From Spirosoma terrae (GTDB lineage: Bacteria > Bacteroidota > Bacteroidia > Cytophagales > Spirosomataceae): a stretch of 64,000 bases of DNA. Shown one piece after another: positions 27,981-37,377 of this stretch; positions within the stretch are counted from its first letter, which is position 1, and the number at the start of each line of letters is the position of its first letter. The stretch covers positions 44,401 to 108,400 of the forward strand of contig NZ_JAAFZH010000023.1 of assembly GCF_010435915.1 (NCBI RefSeq), given 5' to 3'. The notes beneath the pieces were generated by a model. That model searched no databases. It saw only the letters and a list, made by a program, of their open reading frames with translations, and was not told where the DNA came from. The translations under genes and the position numbers were made by a program.

Positions 27981-29228
27981 CTACTTCGAATCGCCCAGTA
28001 CTACCCACCGATTAACTGTATTTGATGGTCCTTCCAAAACAATTTTATAGAATGATGAAGGCAGTTTGCTGACATCAATCAGCGCATTTTCTTTCTTGAG
28101 TGGCACTTCGCCCATCAGCTTATACTGATCGTGCCCGCCCGTTTCGAATTCGTTCGTTCTTGACAGCCATATCTTTACGTTGCCTTTCGGTTCCAGCGCT
28201 TTCCAGTTTATAACCAGCTGTTTTTGTTGATACGTAATCGTTGGCTCAGCTAGTGAAACTGGCCCCATCAGCGACACGCCATCAAGTTCCCGACTGATTT
28301 CGGTTGGGATCGAAACGTTCAGAAAACGAGCCAGGGTGGGCATGATATCGACTACGGCTGGCTGAGAGGTGGCTACGTATTGATTGAGCGGAGATTCATT
28401 CGTTACGATCCACGTAGTACGCTGGCGCTCCGATTGACCACCATGATTTTTGCCTGTCTGCTCATCACGTCCATGATCCGTAGTAATGAAAATGAGCCAT
28501 TCTTCATGGTGCTTTTTCTGCCGTTCCTGAATAGCGGTCCAGATACGTCCGATTTCACCATCCATTTGTTTAACAGCATTGACAAACTGCGGACTATCGC
28601 CGTATCGGTGGCCCATGTCATCCGTATATTCCAGATAAACCCAGGACAAATCGGGGGCCTGAGTACTGATCGAAGCTACGGCATCCGATACAATCTGATG
28701 GTCGATTTGGGCCATAAAATTGCGTTCTTCATCATGGGGGAAACGTAACGTATCGAGTTCGTATCCATCCGTGTGATAGTCCAGTTTTACCCGGCCGGTT
28801 TGTGGTAACCCCTCTCCTACCAGCTTCGTCCGATTATCAAGCCAGCTCGAAAAAACGGCTGTCTTTTTTTCTGGATATTGTTCTTTGAAAAGCCTAAAAA
28901 TGGTGGGGTAGTGATAGTTAGGCGCTTCAATACTATTATCCCAGACATTGTGTTTGTTCACCCATGTTCCGGTTAGCAAACTGTTATAACCAACCGCCGA
29001 TATGGTTGGCGTTTGCGAATATGTTCCTTTGCCACCACCAACATAGGCCCGTTTATAAGCGCCCTGCTTAGCTATATTATCCAGGTTAGGAGTCGACTCT
29101 CGCTCGATTACATCGGCTGGAATGCCATCGACAATGATAAACAACGCTTTTCTTAGGCTATTCTGAGCACTCGTACAATAGGGCAGTACTACCAAACCCA
29201 CTACTAATAATTGACAAATTCGAAGCAT
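27981..29228 (-). CDS. Exported alkaline-phosphatase-superfamily phosphodiesterase
   Basis: A 415-residue protein with a signal peptide (about residues 1-21) and the nucleotide pyrophosphatase/phosphodiesterase pattern: a metal-binding Asp in FIIVDGIPADVI, TPNLDNIAKQGAY, a nucleophile region in SQTPTISAVGYNSLLTG, YTDDMGHRYGD, and the second metal site in ITTDHGRDEQTGKNHGG. The C-terminal 90 residues form a small beta domain (TYQQKQLVINWKALEPKG). The likely substrate is a phosphate mono- or diester in the periplasm. It is upstream of the sigma operon on the same strand with a 123-base gap, probably separate. Confidence 0.85.
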   Translation of the reverse strand: MLRICQLLVVGLVVLPYCTSAQNSLRKALFIIVDGIPADVIERESTPNLDNIAKQGAYKRAYVGGGKGTYSQTPTISAVGYNSLLTGTWVNKHNVWDNSIEAPNYHYPTIFRLFKEQYPEKKTAVFSSWLDNRTKLVGEGLPQTGRVKLDYHTDGYELDTLRFPHDEERNFMAQIDHQIVSDAVASISTQAPDLSWVYLEYTDDMGHRYGDSPQFVNAVKQMDGEIGRIWTAIQERQKKHHEEWLIFITTDHGRDEQTGKNHGGQSERQRTTWIVTNESPLNQYVATSQPAVVDIMPTLARFLNVSIPTEISRELDGVSLMGPVSLAEPTITYQQKQLVINWKALEPKGNVKIWLSRTNEFETGGHDQYKLMGEVPLKKENALIDVSKLPSSFYKIVLEGPSNTVNRWVVLGDSK

Positions 29229-29555
29229 TCTTATAAAGAAAATAACAACCCTAAAGCCTATCTACTTTTTGGCATTACAAATGTACGTAAGCTACTAACG
29301 CTCTGCCTGTTGCATTATGTTACTCTTAAACTTTAATACTAAATTTGTAAGAAACGAAAATAAAATTGGCAACCTATTAGTTTTAAAAACAGATTAACAA
29401 TCAACAATTTTTTCATATTTAACCGTAATTAGACTATAAATTGTGTTTAAATTCGTTAGTGAGTTAGTACAAATTATGATCCGCTATTATTCCGTTTTAA
29501 CTAAATCACTGATCAATTCTGATTTACCCCGTATAAGTAAAGGTAAGCGTAACGA
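29229..29555. other. AT-rich divergent intergenic region
   Basis: This 327-base gap separates the phosphodiesterase (minus) from a lipoprotein gene (plus) and must hold both promoters. It is AT-rich. A TAAATTTG word at 29340-29347 fits the -7 consensus for the plus strand, but no TTG lies at the right spacing. I see no RNA gene or clear repeat. Confidence 0.5.
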
Positions 29556-30602
29556 ATGAAGGGAACACGAGCAATAATCGTTATACTAATAGGACTGCTA
29601 ACAGGTTGCCTCCACCATAATCGGGCAACTGAAGCAAAACTATTGGCTTTAACTCCAAATGTTCCTTACTCTTTTACCAGTCTGACCAGAGACACAATTC
29701 TGTTTGATTCACCCCAACAGGTAGCTGATCTAAGCGCCCCCGATTTGATCGAAGTATCAGGACTAGCAGCCAGCCATCGAAATCCAGGTTATATCTGGAT
29801 GGAAGAAGATTCGGGCAATGCGAATGAAATTCAACTGGTTAGTCAGGAAGGCAAGATTGTAGCCCGTTACGTTATCGACGGCGTAAAGAACCGCGATTGG
29901 GAAGATATTGCCGTTGGGCCAGGTCCTGAACCGGGCGAGGTCTATATTTATCTGGCCGATATTGGCGATAATCGATTCTGGCACCACGAAAAAATAATTT
30001 ACCGTTTTCCGGAGCCTTCTTTAAGCGGTCAGACTCTTCCCTACAAAGGTCATATTGCAGCTTCAGAAGCGATTCACCTGCAATTGCCTGATGGTGCTCA
30101 GAATGCCGAAGCCATCCTGCTCGATGCATCGGCGCAGGAGTTGCTCCTCCTCACAAAAGGCAAGCAGTCATTTGTGTACTCAGCCTCTTATTTGTCGACG
30201 GATTCTCAACCGACCATGATGACGCGGCTGTTCTCATTACCCTTCAAGGATGTTACGTCGGCCGCCGTTTCATCGAATGGCAACGAGATTCTGATTCGCA
30301 CCTACGAGCAGTTATTTTATTACCAGCGGAATGCGGGCGAAACCATTACAGAATCTCTTAAGCAGGCCCCTTGTCTATTACCCGTAGCCACCGAAATGCA
30401 GGGAGAAGCGGTCGGCTGGGCTGCTGACGGCTCCGGCTACTTTACGGCCAGTGAGAAGCTCGATTCTAATCCGCACGGTATATTCTTTTGCTCACGCAAA
30501 AAGCCACAGACCACGAATCTGGCTTATTCTTACATTTCTCCTTCGACCCCTAGCCCGAAAAGGGCAAAATCATATCGTACTGGATCGTTGGCATCAAACT
30601 GA
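29556..30602 (+). CDS. Predicted beta-propeller lipoprotein of unknown function
   Basis: A 348-residue lipoprotein with lipobox LLTGC near residues 14-18. Repeated short strands suggest a propeller: IEVSGLAASHRNPGYIWMEE, EDSGNANEIQLVSQEGKIVA, DWEDIAVGPGPEPGEVYIYL, LADIGDNRFWHHEKIIYRFP. These DSGN and ADIGDN words recur in uncharacterised secreted propeller proteins. No catalytic residues are clear. The last 24 codons overlap the convergent TIGR02757-family gene by 73 bases; the final basic residues (KRAKSYRTGSLASN) look like run-on rather than conserved protein. Confidence 0.75.
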   Translation: MKGTRAIIVILIGLLTGCLHHNRATEAKLLALTPNVPYSFTSLTRDTILFDSPQQVADLSAPDLIEVSGLAASHRNPGYIWMEEDSGNANEIQLVSQEGKIVARYVIDGVKNRDWEDIAVGPGPEPGEVYIYLADIGDNRFWHHEKIIYRFPEPSLSGQTLPYKGHIAASEAIHLQLPDGAQNAEAILLDASAQELLLLTKGKQSFVYSASYLSTDSQPTMMTRLFSLPFKDVTSAAVSSNGNEILIRTYEQLFYYQRNAGETITESLKQAPCLLPVATEMQGEAVGWAADGSGYFTASEKLDSNPHGIFFCSRKKPQTTNLAYSYISPSTPSPKRAKSYRTGSLASN

Positions 30603-31297
30603 CGTAGCGTTTCGGTTAATTCAAGCGCGGCTTTCCAATCCGTTTGGGGCCGGGTCAGCAAACCTAATTTTCGAGCAACGCGGTTGACGTGAACATCAAT
30701 CGGCATCACCAGCTGATCGGGTTGCAGGCGCGTCCAGATTCCGAAATCAACCCCTCGGTTATCCCGTCGAACCATCCAGCGCAAAAACATAAGCAATCGT
30801 TTGCAGGATGAATTACGAGCGGGCGTTGCAATATGCTTACGCGTTCGCTCAGGAAAGAAATCGGTCAGGCCACAAAACTGATCGTGAAAAGCAATGAGGT
30901 TTTTCTCGACGGTTAAACCGCTATCCATCAAAAAAGCATCCTCCAGCGACTCGTTGTTCAGATAATACTGACGAAAAAAGTGCAGGAAATAAAGCGCATC
31001 TGTAGCATTAAACGTGCGATGTTTAAAGTTCAGAAATCGCTTTAGGTCGCTTTCATCATGATTCCTGATAAAATCATAAGGCGCGCCATCCATCAGAGTA
31101 ACCAGTTCGGCTGCTTTTTTCAATATAACCGGTCGCTGCCCCCACGCTAACACTGCCGACCAGAAACCCATAATTTCAATATCCTGCTTTACCGTAAAAC
31201 GATGCGGAATACTGATTGGATCGCGTTCAATAAATGAAGGCCGATTATACTGATCGGCCTTCTGGTTGAGTAAATCGGAAAGTTCGGTATATGTCAA
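30530..31297 (-). CDS. TIGR02757 / DUF2400 family protein
   Basis: A 255-residue protein matching the TIGR02757 family: FIERDPISIPHRFTVKQDIE, EIMGFWSAVLAWGQRPVILK, KRLLMFLRWMVRRDNRGVDF, and the C-terminal DPVRYDFALFGLGV. The DPI-PH and MFLRWMVR motifs place it in a family with a helix-hairpin-helix-like fold and unknown activity, possibly DNA-related. It apparently starts at TTG (31297), overlapping the small upstream gene by four bases, so coupled translation is likely. Its 3' end overlaps the convergent lipoprotein gene. Confidence 0.82.
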   Translation of the reverse strand: MTYTELSDLLNQKADQYNRPSFIERDPISIPHRFTVKQDIEIMGFWSAVLAWGQRPVILKKAAELVTLMDGAPYDFIRNHDESDLKRFLNFKHRTFNATDALYFLHFFRQYYLNNESLEDAFLMDSGLTVEKNLIAFHDQFCGLTDFFPERTRKHIATPARNSSCKRLLMFLRWMVRRDNRGVDFGIWTRLQPDQLVMPIDVHVNRVARKLGLLTRPQTDWKAALELTETLRQFDANDPVRYDFALFGLGVEGEM

Positions 31298-31506
31298 TGT
31301 GATTTTCCTCCGCTAACAACCCAGGCCATTGCCCGGGAAATACTCGAAAATACGGCTAATAAGGTAGACATGACAAAAGTAAAGACCGCAATAAACGGAT
31401 AAGCTAACGTAAACATGACGCTGAATACAACGTAGCCCGGTGTGGCTTTCATCTTCTTATCCCGTTCCCGATTACGTCGGGCTATTCGCTCTTCTTTTGT
31501 CTCCAT
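31294..31506 (-). CDS. Small membrane protein upstream of the TIGR02757-family gene
   Basis: A 70-residue protein with a highly basic, charged N-terminus (METKEERIARRNRERDKK) and a hydrophobic segment with two possible helices (VVFSVMFTLAYPFIAVFTFV onward). The stop overlaps the start of the next gene by four bases, supporting that it is real. I do not recognise the family. Confidence 0.6.
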   Translation of the reverse strand: METKEERIARRNRERDKKMKATPGYVVFSVMFTLAYPFIAVFTFVMSTLLAVFSSISRAMAWVVSGGKSH

Positions 31507-31623
31507 ACAATTAAGTTTTCAGTTTTAAGTAGATAAGTTTTCCATGCAGAGAAACGTATTTGGTTACCATTAACGGGGGCAATCAGCACACTGAAAACCT
31601 ATAGACTGTAAACTATAAACTGC

Positions 31624-32736
31624 TTAAGGGGCAATGTAACTAACCTCTGCTCGAAAACGCCGGTCAGACGGGGAAAGTTTCGCAAAAGCCTGCGACGACA
31701 GCTTTATCAGGATCTTATCGTTTACACCCGTGTTTGGCAGACGCCCAATCACTTTTACCCACAAACTCTGATTATTAAACTCATTACGTACCTGTACTAA
31801 CGTACCGATAGGCGCAGTACGATGCAGAGCCAGATATTTTCCGGACGCATCGCCATCAATCATTTCAGCAACACCACTCGTAGCAATACGCCGGCCACGG
31901 GTTGGCATTGGCGCATCGTTACCCGGCCGGGGCTCTTCTACCACCTCCTCGGGTTTTGCCGGTGCTACGTTATCGCTTTTCGCTGGATTGGATGGCTCTA
32001 TCCGGGGTGCTGTTGGTTCTGGCTTCGGCGAAACAGGCTCTTCAGCCTTCTTCTGAACAGGTGGCCGTTCTGTTTTGGGAGCCATCCGGGCAGGGGTATC
32101 GGGATGAGCCGGAGCGGGTGTTTTGACCGGAGTTGTGGCTATTGGTCCCGATGGAGTGCGTGCCTGATAGGCTTTTTCTGTCACAATCAGCGCCTGCCCG
32201 ATCAACACGTTATTCCCTGACAGACTATTCCACTTCCGCAGATCGGACTGCGATACGTTGTATCGAACAGCCAGACTATATAACGTCTGTCCAGGTTCTA
32301 CTACGTGAATACCTGCTTTGCCGGGATCGCTGCTTTTACGAGCATCTTTTTCCGGCTTTTTCTCCGTTGTTTTAGCAACGGATTCCGACCTGGTTTTGCT
32401 TTCCTGCTCTTTTTCTTTCTGCTTCTCTTCCTTTTTAATCGCCTTATCCATCGCTTTGGCCGCCTTCCGGCTTAGGGCTCCGTCGGGAATAGGGATTCTA
32501 ACAATCTGAGCGTAGCGTACCGTACTACCCAGTTCTGGATTAGCCGCTTTTATAGCATTTACGGAACTCGAATATCGACGGGCAATAGCAAATAGCGTCT
32601 GCCCTTCATCAACACGGTGTAAAATGAACCGCTTGCCATCTTTTTTCTCGACCCCTACTGAATCAGCGACAGTATGAGCACGAACAAAACCACTTGCCAA
32701 CAGCGACAGAGCGATAAGTATTACGTATTTCTTCAT
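31624..32736 (-). CDS. Exported LysM protein with RlpA-like C-terminal domain
   Basis: A 370-residue protein with a signal peptide (residues 1-20) and two LysM peptidoglycan-binding modules (about 36-82, VDEGQTLFAIARRYSSSVNA; about 143-188, VEPGQTLYSLAVRYNVSQSD). A Pro/Lys/Glu-rich linker (about 195-280) leads to a C-terminal double-psi beta-barrel-like domain (VAEMIDGDASGKYLALHRTA, IGTLVQVRNEFN, VKVIGRLPNTGVNDKI). The last part resembles RlpA. A role in binding or remodelling the cell wall is likely. It lies 117 bases upstream of the small membrane protein gene. Confidence 0.85.
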   Translation of the reverse strand: MKKYVILIALSLLASGFVRAHTVADSVGVEKKDGKRFILHRVDEGQTLFAIARRYSSSVNAIKAANPELGSTVRYAQIVRIPIPDGALSRKAAKAMDKAIKKEEKQKEKEQESKTRSESVAKTTEKKPEKDARKSSDPGKAGIHVVEPGQTLYSLAVRYNVSQSDLRKWNSLSGNNVLIGQALIVTEKAYQARTPSGPIATTPVKTPAPAHPDTPARMAPKTERPPVQKKAEEPVSPKPEPTAPRIEPSNPAKSDNVAPAKPEEVVEEPRPGNDAPMPTRGRRIATSGVAEMIDGDASGKYLALHRTAPIGTLVQVRNEFNNQSLWVKVIGRLPNTGVNDKILIKLSSQAFAKLSPSDRRFRAEVSYIAP

Positions 32737-33068
32737 GGGTTAGTACTAACCAAAAGCCTACAGGAAACTCATCAACAGGAGTTTGTTGTAAAAATAGTGT
32801 AAAAATTGGGCTAACTCTCATTCAGAACGTATTGAGCTAACTTTTGCGTCTGATTTCAGGTCCCGAAAGCCTATCTGGCAGGTGTTAAAAAACCTTAATT
32901 CTGAACCGCTGAAACACAAACCAGCGTTTACTGTTTAAAAGAAGGTGACTTTCTGAATGCTATTTTTGCTTATACTTCGCGTCATTTTCGAGGATATTCA
33001 GCGAATCTAAGTAGAAGTTTTACAGCCGTTTATCCAACAAATTAGTTAATACTAGAAACCCCGACTAC
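32737..33068. other. Divergent intergenic region between the LysM gene and porX
   Basis: A 332-base gap carrying the promoters of two divergent genes. I see no convincing TAnnTTTG word, no RNA gene and no repeat in it. Confidence 0.4.
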
Positions 33069-34637
33069 ATGCAAAATTACTCGATACTTTGGGCCGACGA
33101 CGAGATTGATCTGCTCAAGCCACACATCCTGTTCCTAAAAAATAAAGGGTATGAAGTAACGCCCGTAAATAGTGGAGCCGATGCGCTTGAAGAGGTTGAG
33201 CAAACAAACTATGATGTCGTATTTTTAGATGAAATGATGCCCGGTATGACCGGCCTCGAAACGCTCTCTCAGATTAAGCAGATGCGGCCTAACCTGCCCG
33301 TTGTGATGATCACCAAAAGCGAAGAGGAACACATCATGGAAGAGGCTATCGGGTCGAAAATTGCCGATTACCTCATCAAACCACTTAATCCAAACCAAAT
33401 TCTGCTATCGGTCAAGAAGATACTGGACAATAAACGGCTCGTAACCGAACGTACCAATATTGGTTATCAGCAGGATTTCCGAAACATATCCATGCAGTAT
33501 AACGACCGTATGGATTTCAGCGAGTGGGCCGATGTCTATAAAAAACTCATATACTGGGAACTGGAGCTAGACAGCTCGCAGGACAGAAGTATGAGCGAAG
33601 TAATGAATATGCAGAAAAGTGAGGCAAACTCTACGTTCTGCAAGTTCATTATGGACAACTACGAAGACTGGCTCAACGATCCTAAAGCCGATGCGCCTGT
33701 TATGTCGCATCAGTTGATGCGCAAGAAGGTTTTCCCACTGCTCGATCAGTCCGGAAATAACGCTCCCTTATTCTTTCTTTTGATCGATAACCTACGGTAC
33801 GATCAGTGGAAAGTGATTGAGCCGCTTCTGGGCGAGTACTTCACGCTCGAAGAAGAATCTTCGTATTATTCTATACTGCCAACCACTACTGGATTTGCCC
33901 GTAATGCTATTTTTTCGGGTATGATGCCCAGCGAGATGGAACGGAAACATCCAGATCTTTGGGTAAACGACGATAACGAAGACGAAGGTTTGAATAATCA
34001 CGAAGATGAGTTTCTTCGGAAACAGCTTGAGCAGAGCCGGTTGAACATCAAGATGTCTTACCATAAGGTCTTGAACGTAAATCAGGGTAAATCGCTGGTC
34101 GATAACTTCAATAACCTGCTGCAAAATCAGTTGAACGTAATCGTCTACAACTTCGTAGATATGCTTTCGCACGCTCGCACGGATATGGCTATGATCAAAG
34201 AGCTGGCTCCCGACGAGTCGGCCTATCGTTCCATTACGCGGTCGTGGTTCCTCCACTCTCCCCTATTGGAACTGATACAGAAGATTTCTGCCAAAGGTGG
34301 ACGACTGGTCGTTACAACTGACCATGGTATGATTCGGGTGCAGAAACCCGCCAAAATTGTTGGCTATCGTGAAACAAACACGAATCTGCGCTACAAACAA
34401 GGAAAGAACCTGGGCTTCGATGACAACCATATATTTGTTGGCCGTAAACCAGAGCGTCTTTTCCTACCTAAGCCACACGTATCAACGGCTTATGTATTCA
34501 CGCTGGAAGACTACTTCTTTGCGTATCCGAACAACTATAACTACTACGTTAACCATTATCGAAATACGTTCCAGCACGGAGGAGTTTCGCTGGAAGAGAT
34601 GGTTATTCCGTTTGCTTACTTAACAGCCAAACGATAA
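33069..34637 (+). CDS. porX: Type IX secretion regulator PorX (receiver plus PglZ-like phosphatase)
   Basis: A 522-residue two-part protein. The N-terminal receiver (1-120) has acidic pair DDE at 10-12, phosphorylated Asp54 in VVFLDEMMPG and Lys in DYLIKPLNP. A helical linker leads to a PglZ/alkaline-phosphatase-like domain (about 190-515) with LLIDNLRYDQWK, PTTTGFARNAIFSG and VVTTDHGMIRVQ, which should bind zinc. PorX with the kinase PorY controls type IX secretion genes in Bacteroidota and hydrolyses oligonucleotides in studied species. The gene is single and ends at a 24-bp hairpin. The protease at 14636 is a likely substrate of the system it controls. Confidence 0.92.
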   Translation: MQNYSILWADDEIDLLKPHILFLKNKGYEVTPVNSGADALEEVEQTNYDVVFLDEMMPGMTGLETLSQIKQMRPNLPVVMITKSEEEHIMEEAIGSKIADYLIKPLNPNQILLSVKKILDNKRLVTERTNIGYQQDFRNISMQYNDRMDFSEWADVYKKLIYWELELDSSQDRSMSEVMNMQKSEANSTFCKFIMDNYEDWLNDPKADAPVMSHQLMRKKVFPLLDQSGNNAPLFFLLIDNLRYDQWKVIEPLLGEYFTLEEESSYYSILPTTTGFARNAIFSGMMPSEMERKHPDLWVNDDNEDEGLNNHEDEFLRKQLEQSRLNIKMSYHKVLNVNQGKSLVDNFNNLLQNQLNVIVYNFVDMLSHARTDMAMIKELAPDESAYRSITRSWFLHSPLLELIQKISAKGGRLVVTTDHGMIRVQKPAKIVGYRETNTNLRYKQGKNLGFDDNHIFVGRKPERLFLPKPHVSTAYVFTLEDYFFAYPNNYNYYVNHYRNTFQHGGVSLEEMVIPFAYLTAKR

Positions 34638-34651
34638 TAATACAGTATCCT

Positions 34652-34704
34652 GTAGAAGGGGCTCTGGGCATACGTAATAGACGTATGCCCAGAGCCCCTT
34701 CTAC
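34652..34704 (+). terminator. 24-bp perfect hairpin after porX
   Basis: Arm 34652-34675 pairs without mismatch with 34681-34704 around a five-base loop. It begins 15 bases after the porX stop codon. No T-run follows directly. Confidence 0.75.
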
Positions 34705-35163
34705 ATAATGGCCTATCTAGCCAGTTCATTTGTCAAAGCGCAAGCCCTACCACAACTTATTTCACAGACTAGCTCAGAAGTTACTTATACCGCTACTCGC
34801 CAAGTAAGTCTATCTAATCGCGCTGACCGCTTGCTGTTAGTTCTTGTTCCCTGGCTAAAAACTGCCTGATTACCCAAAATTAGCGTCACCGATTAAACAT
34901 GATTAGCCTACATCAACTATCGAATACCCCAAATAATAAATTCATGTACTAATAATCATATTAGAAAACTACCAGAACTATTATTGCAACCAAAAGTAAA
35001 TTACAGAAAACTTTTTTTGTTAAAATATAAAGTTTCATACACTTTTTAAGGCATTTTACAAAATTTTATATGATATAATATTTACTTTTTTCGAATAAAG
35101 AACTACTTTAATTAACCGAATAATATTTTCATTAAACTTCGTAACTGAGAACTTACCTCTTAT
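34705..35163. other. AT-rich leader before the GTPase pair
   Basis: A 459-base gap; its last 250 bases are extremely AT-rich with long A and T stretches, unlike the flanking genes. It probably carries the promoter of the GTPase operon. I find no clear -33/-7 pair, RNA gene or repeat. The composition change may mark the edge of an acquired cassette. Confidence 0.45.
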
Positions 35164-37377
35164 ATGATCACTAATCATCCAGAAAAATATCAAATTAATT
35201 CAATTATTGCCAGACGGCAACTGCTGGCCAAGAAGTTGAGCGACATTCGCCAACAGCTTAACGTTCTTAAATCAGCGATAGAATTGATGGGGCAACGTCG
35301 GGAAGAAATTTTTAACTCGACTGATAATGAAACTATCAGACTACGTTTGCTGGGCATTGACCTCGACTCACTCCGACAGCGAATCATTGCAGAGGAGCAA
35401 AATCTATCCCGCTACTATTCAAGGTTCAACCGAAAAACGATTAATATTGGCGTAGTAGGATTGGCCCGGCAAGGTAAGAGCCAATTGCTCCGAAGTTTAT
35501 CAGGGCTGGATGATAGTGCAATTCCTGCGGGGCGCTACGGCCATTGTACGGGAACACGCAGCATAATTATTCATAATCCTGATGTTGAGCCCCATGGCGA
35601 AGTATACTTTTACACGAGCACAGCTTTTATTCAGGACGTATTAACTCCTTATTATAATGAGTTGCTCAACTTACCCGCACCAGCCACCATTGAGGAATTT
35701 GAAGATACTCCGCTTCCTCCTCTACCGGCCGACAAGCAACAAAACCTAAGCGCGAGAATCAAATACGCCCAGCTTGAGCTCTATAAGGATCATTTACCTG
35801 ACTACAAAACTCGGTTAAAACAAACCTCTCCTCTCTACGTTCCCGCTCAGCATATACGCGAGTTTGTTGCCCAGGACGATAGCACCGGACAGCGTAGCTT
35901 TTATAATTTCTTAGCCGTTCGGGAAGCCCATATCATTTGTTCATTTCCGCATGAGAACGTCGGCAATATCGCGTTTGTGGATATGCCAGGGTTGGGCGAC
36001 ACAGGGCTGGTAACCGAAGACTGGCTGATCAGCGCCTTACAAAATGACATCGACATCATCTTCTTCGTAAAAAAACCATCAGGTCTGGGGGAAGTCTGGA
36101 AGCCTCAGGAAATTGATTTATACGACACTGCCGGGGGTATAGTGCCCGAAATTCCGTTAAGCGAATGGGCCTTTTTGGTCATGAACCATGTCCGTTCTTC
36201 TTCGCCTAACGAAGATAATCTCAGCAACTGCGAGCGTTTGGTAGAGGATCTTTCAGAGCAAATGAAGTTTGTGGAAGAGCTCATCGTTGACTGTTCCGAC
36301 CCCGAGCAGGTTAACTCCGTTCTTCTTCAAAGCATCTTGAGCTATCTGGATAAAAAACAGGAAAAAGTAGACCTGCAATATATAAACATACTTAATGATC
36401 GGCTCCTGCAACTGCATAACCTGATCAAGGCGGAAACGAGAAAAGCAAAAGACGCTCTTGGTCTGGTAGCCGAATCAACTCCATTCAGCTTTAACGTATT
36501 TAATCGCTTATTCAGAGATACCGTAAAGAAACTGTATACGGGACTCGAACAACAGGTCCAGGATTTACGCGAACGACGCGAAATACCAAACGAGACCTTC
36601 CAGGAATATGTGCTCCAAGCTCAGGAAAATTCCTATTCTGACTCAGGCTTACCGAGCCTTGAACAAATTGAAGATACAAGAAACCTTTTAGGTGGCTACA
36701 AGTCGGCCTGCGAACATTACCTGAACTATAGCCGAACGTACATTACCCGACATTTTGAAAGTCTGGAGATAGGCTTGAGCAAATCGGTCGAAGCCGTTAA
36801 AATGCAAATTGTTGATGTATTAAAGAATGTAAATCAAGGTCGATTAAACAACCTAAGTGCCCATGAAGGAAGCTCTTTTTTAAAAGATATTATTACCCCT
36901 CTGCAGGACCAGCATCCTCTCCTCTACCCAGCCTTCGAAATGCTTGTAGACTTTCAGATTTCGTATCAGGGCTTTTTCTATTACCGCCTTCGTCGTCATC
37001 TGGATTGCTTGACCCCCGATTCCGGAAAAGCCGAATTAAGCGCTAAACCATCTGCGAAGGAAGTATTAGCACTTCTGAATGCGATGCATAAGATCGTGCT
37101 GGAGAGCCTGAAGAATGAATTGGAGTCCTGGCCTATTGAGATTAACCAGGCGATTTTCGCCACTATTGAGCAGTTCGTAGACAAAGTGCTACGTTCTGAA
37201 AACGTTATGGATGAATGGCAATCATTCTATATAGATAATCGGGCGAAGGTATGGCCAGACAGCTTCCAGGAATTATCGGTAAGCAACGGGCTACGGTGGC
37301 AATGGCAGGAAGCTACCGAACGCGTAAATACTATCAATCGATCCATCCTCATAGCTGAGAACCAAAAATATGAATAA
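35164..37377 (+). CDS. Large dynamin-like GTPase, first gene of a GTPase pair
   Basis: A 737-residue protein. Residues 15-88 form a coiled-coil (QLLAKKLSDIRQQLNVLKSA). The G domain follows: Walker A GLARQGKS at 99-106, a Thr in HCTGTRS (about 127-133), and switch II VDMPGLGDTG at 272-281. A VMNH segment stands near the place of the base-specificity motif. The C-terminal 350 residues are helical with coiled-coil character, as in dynamin-like proteins, but no membrane helix is evident. The stop overlaps the next gene by eight bases (ATGAATAA), so the two are translated together. I do not recognise a named family; membrane remodelling or a conflict-system GTPase are both possible. Confidence 0.78.
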   Translation: MITNHPEKYQINSIIARRQLLAKKLSDIRQQLNVLKSAIELMGQRREEIFNSTDNETIRLRLLGIDLDSLRQRIIAEEQNLSRYYSRFNRKTINIGVVGLARQGKSQLLRSLSGLDDSAIPAGRYGHCTGTRSIIIHNPDVEPHGEVYFYTSTAFIQDVLTPYYNELLNLPAPATIEEFEDTPLPPLPADKQQNLSARIKYAQLELYKDHLPDYKTRLKQTSPLYVPAQHIREFVAQDDSTGQRSFYNFLAVREAHIICSFPHENVGNIAFVDMPGLGDTGLVTEDWLISALQNDIDIIFFVKKPSGLGEVWKPQEIDLYDTAGGIVPEIPLSEWAFLVMNHVRSSSPNEDNLSNCERLVEDLSEQMKFVEELIVDCSDPEQVNSVLLQSILSYLDKKQEKVDLQYINILNDRLLQLHNLIKAETRKAKDALGLVAESTPFSFNVFNRLFRDTVKKLYTGLEQQVQDLRERREIPNETFQEYVLQAQENSYSDSGLPSLEQIEDTRNLLGGYKSACEHYLNYSRTYITRHFESLEIGLSKSVEAVKMQIVDVLKNVNQGRLNNLSAHEGSSFLKDIITPLQDQHPLLYPAFEMLVDFQISYQGFFYYRLRRHLDCLTPDSGKAELSAKPSAKEVLALLNAMHKIVLESLKNELESWPIEINQAIFATIEQFVDKVLRSENVMDEWQSFYIDNRAKVWPDSFQELSVSNGLRWQWQEATERVNTINRSILIAENQKYE

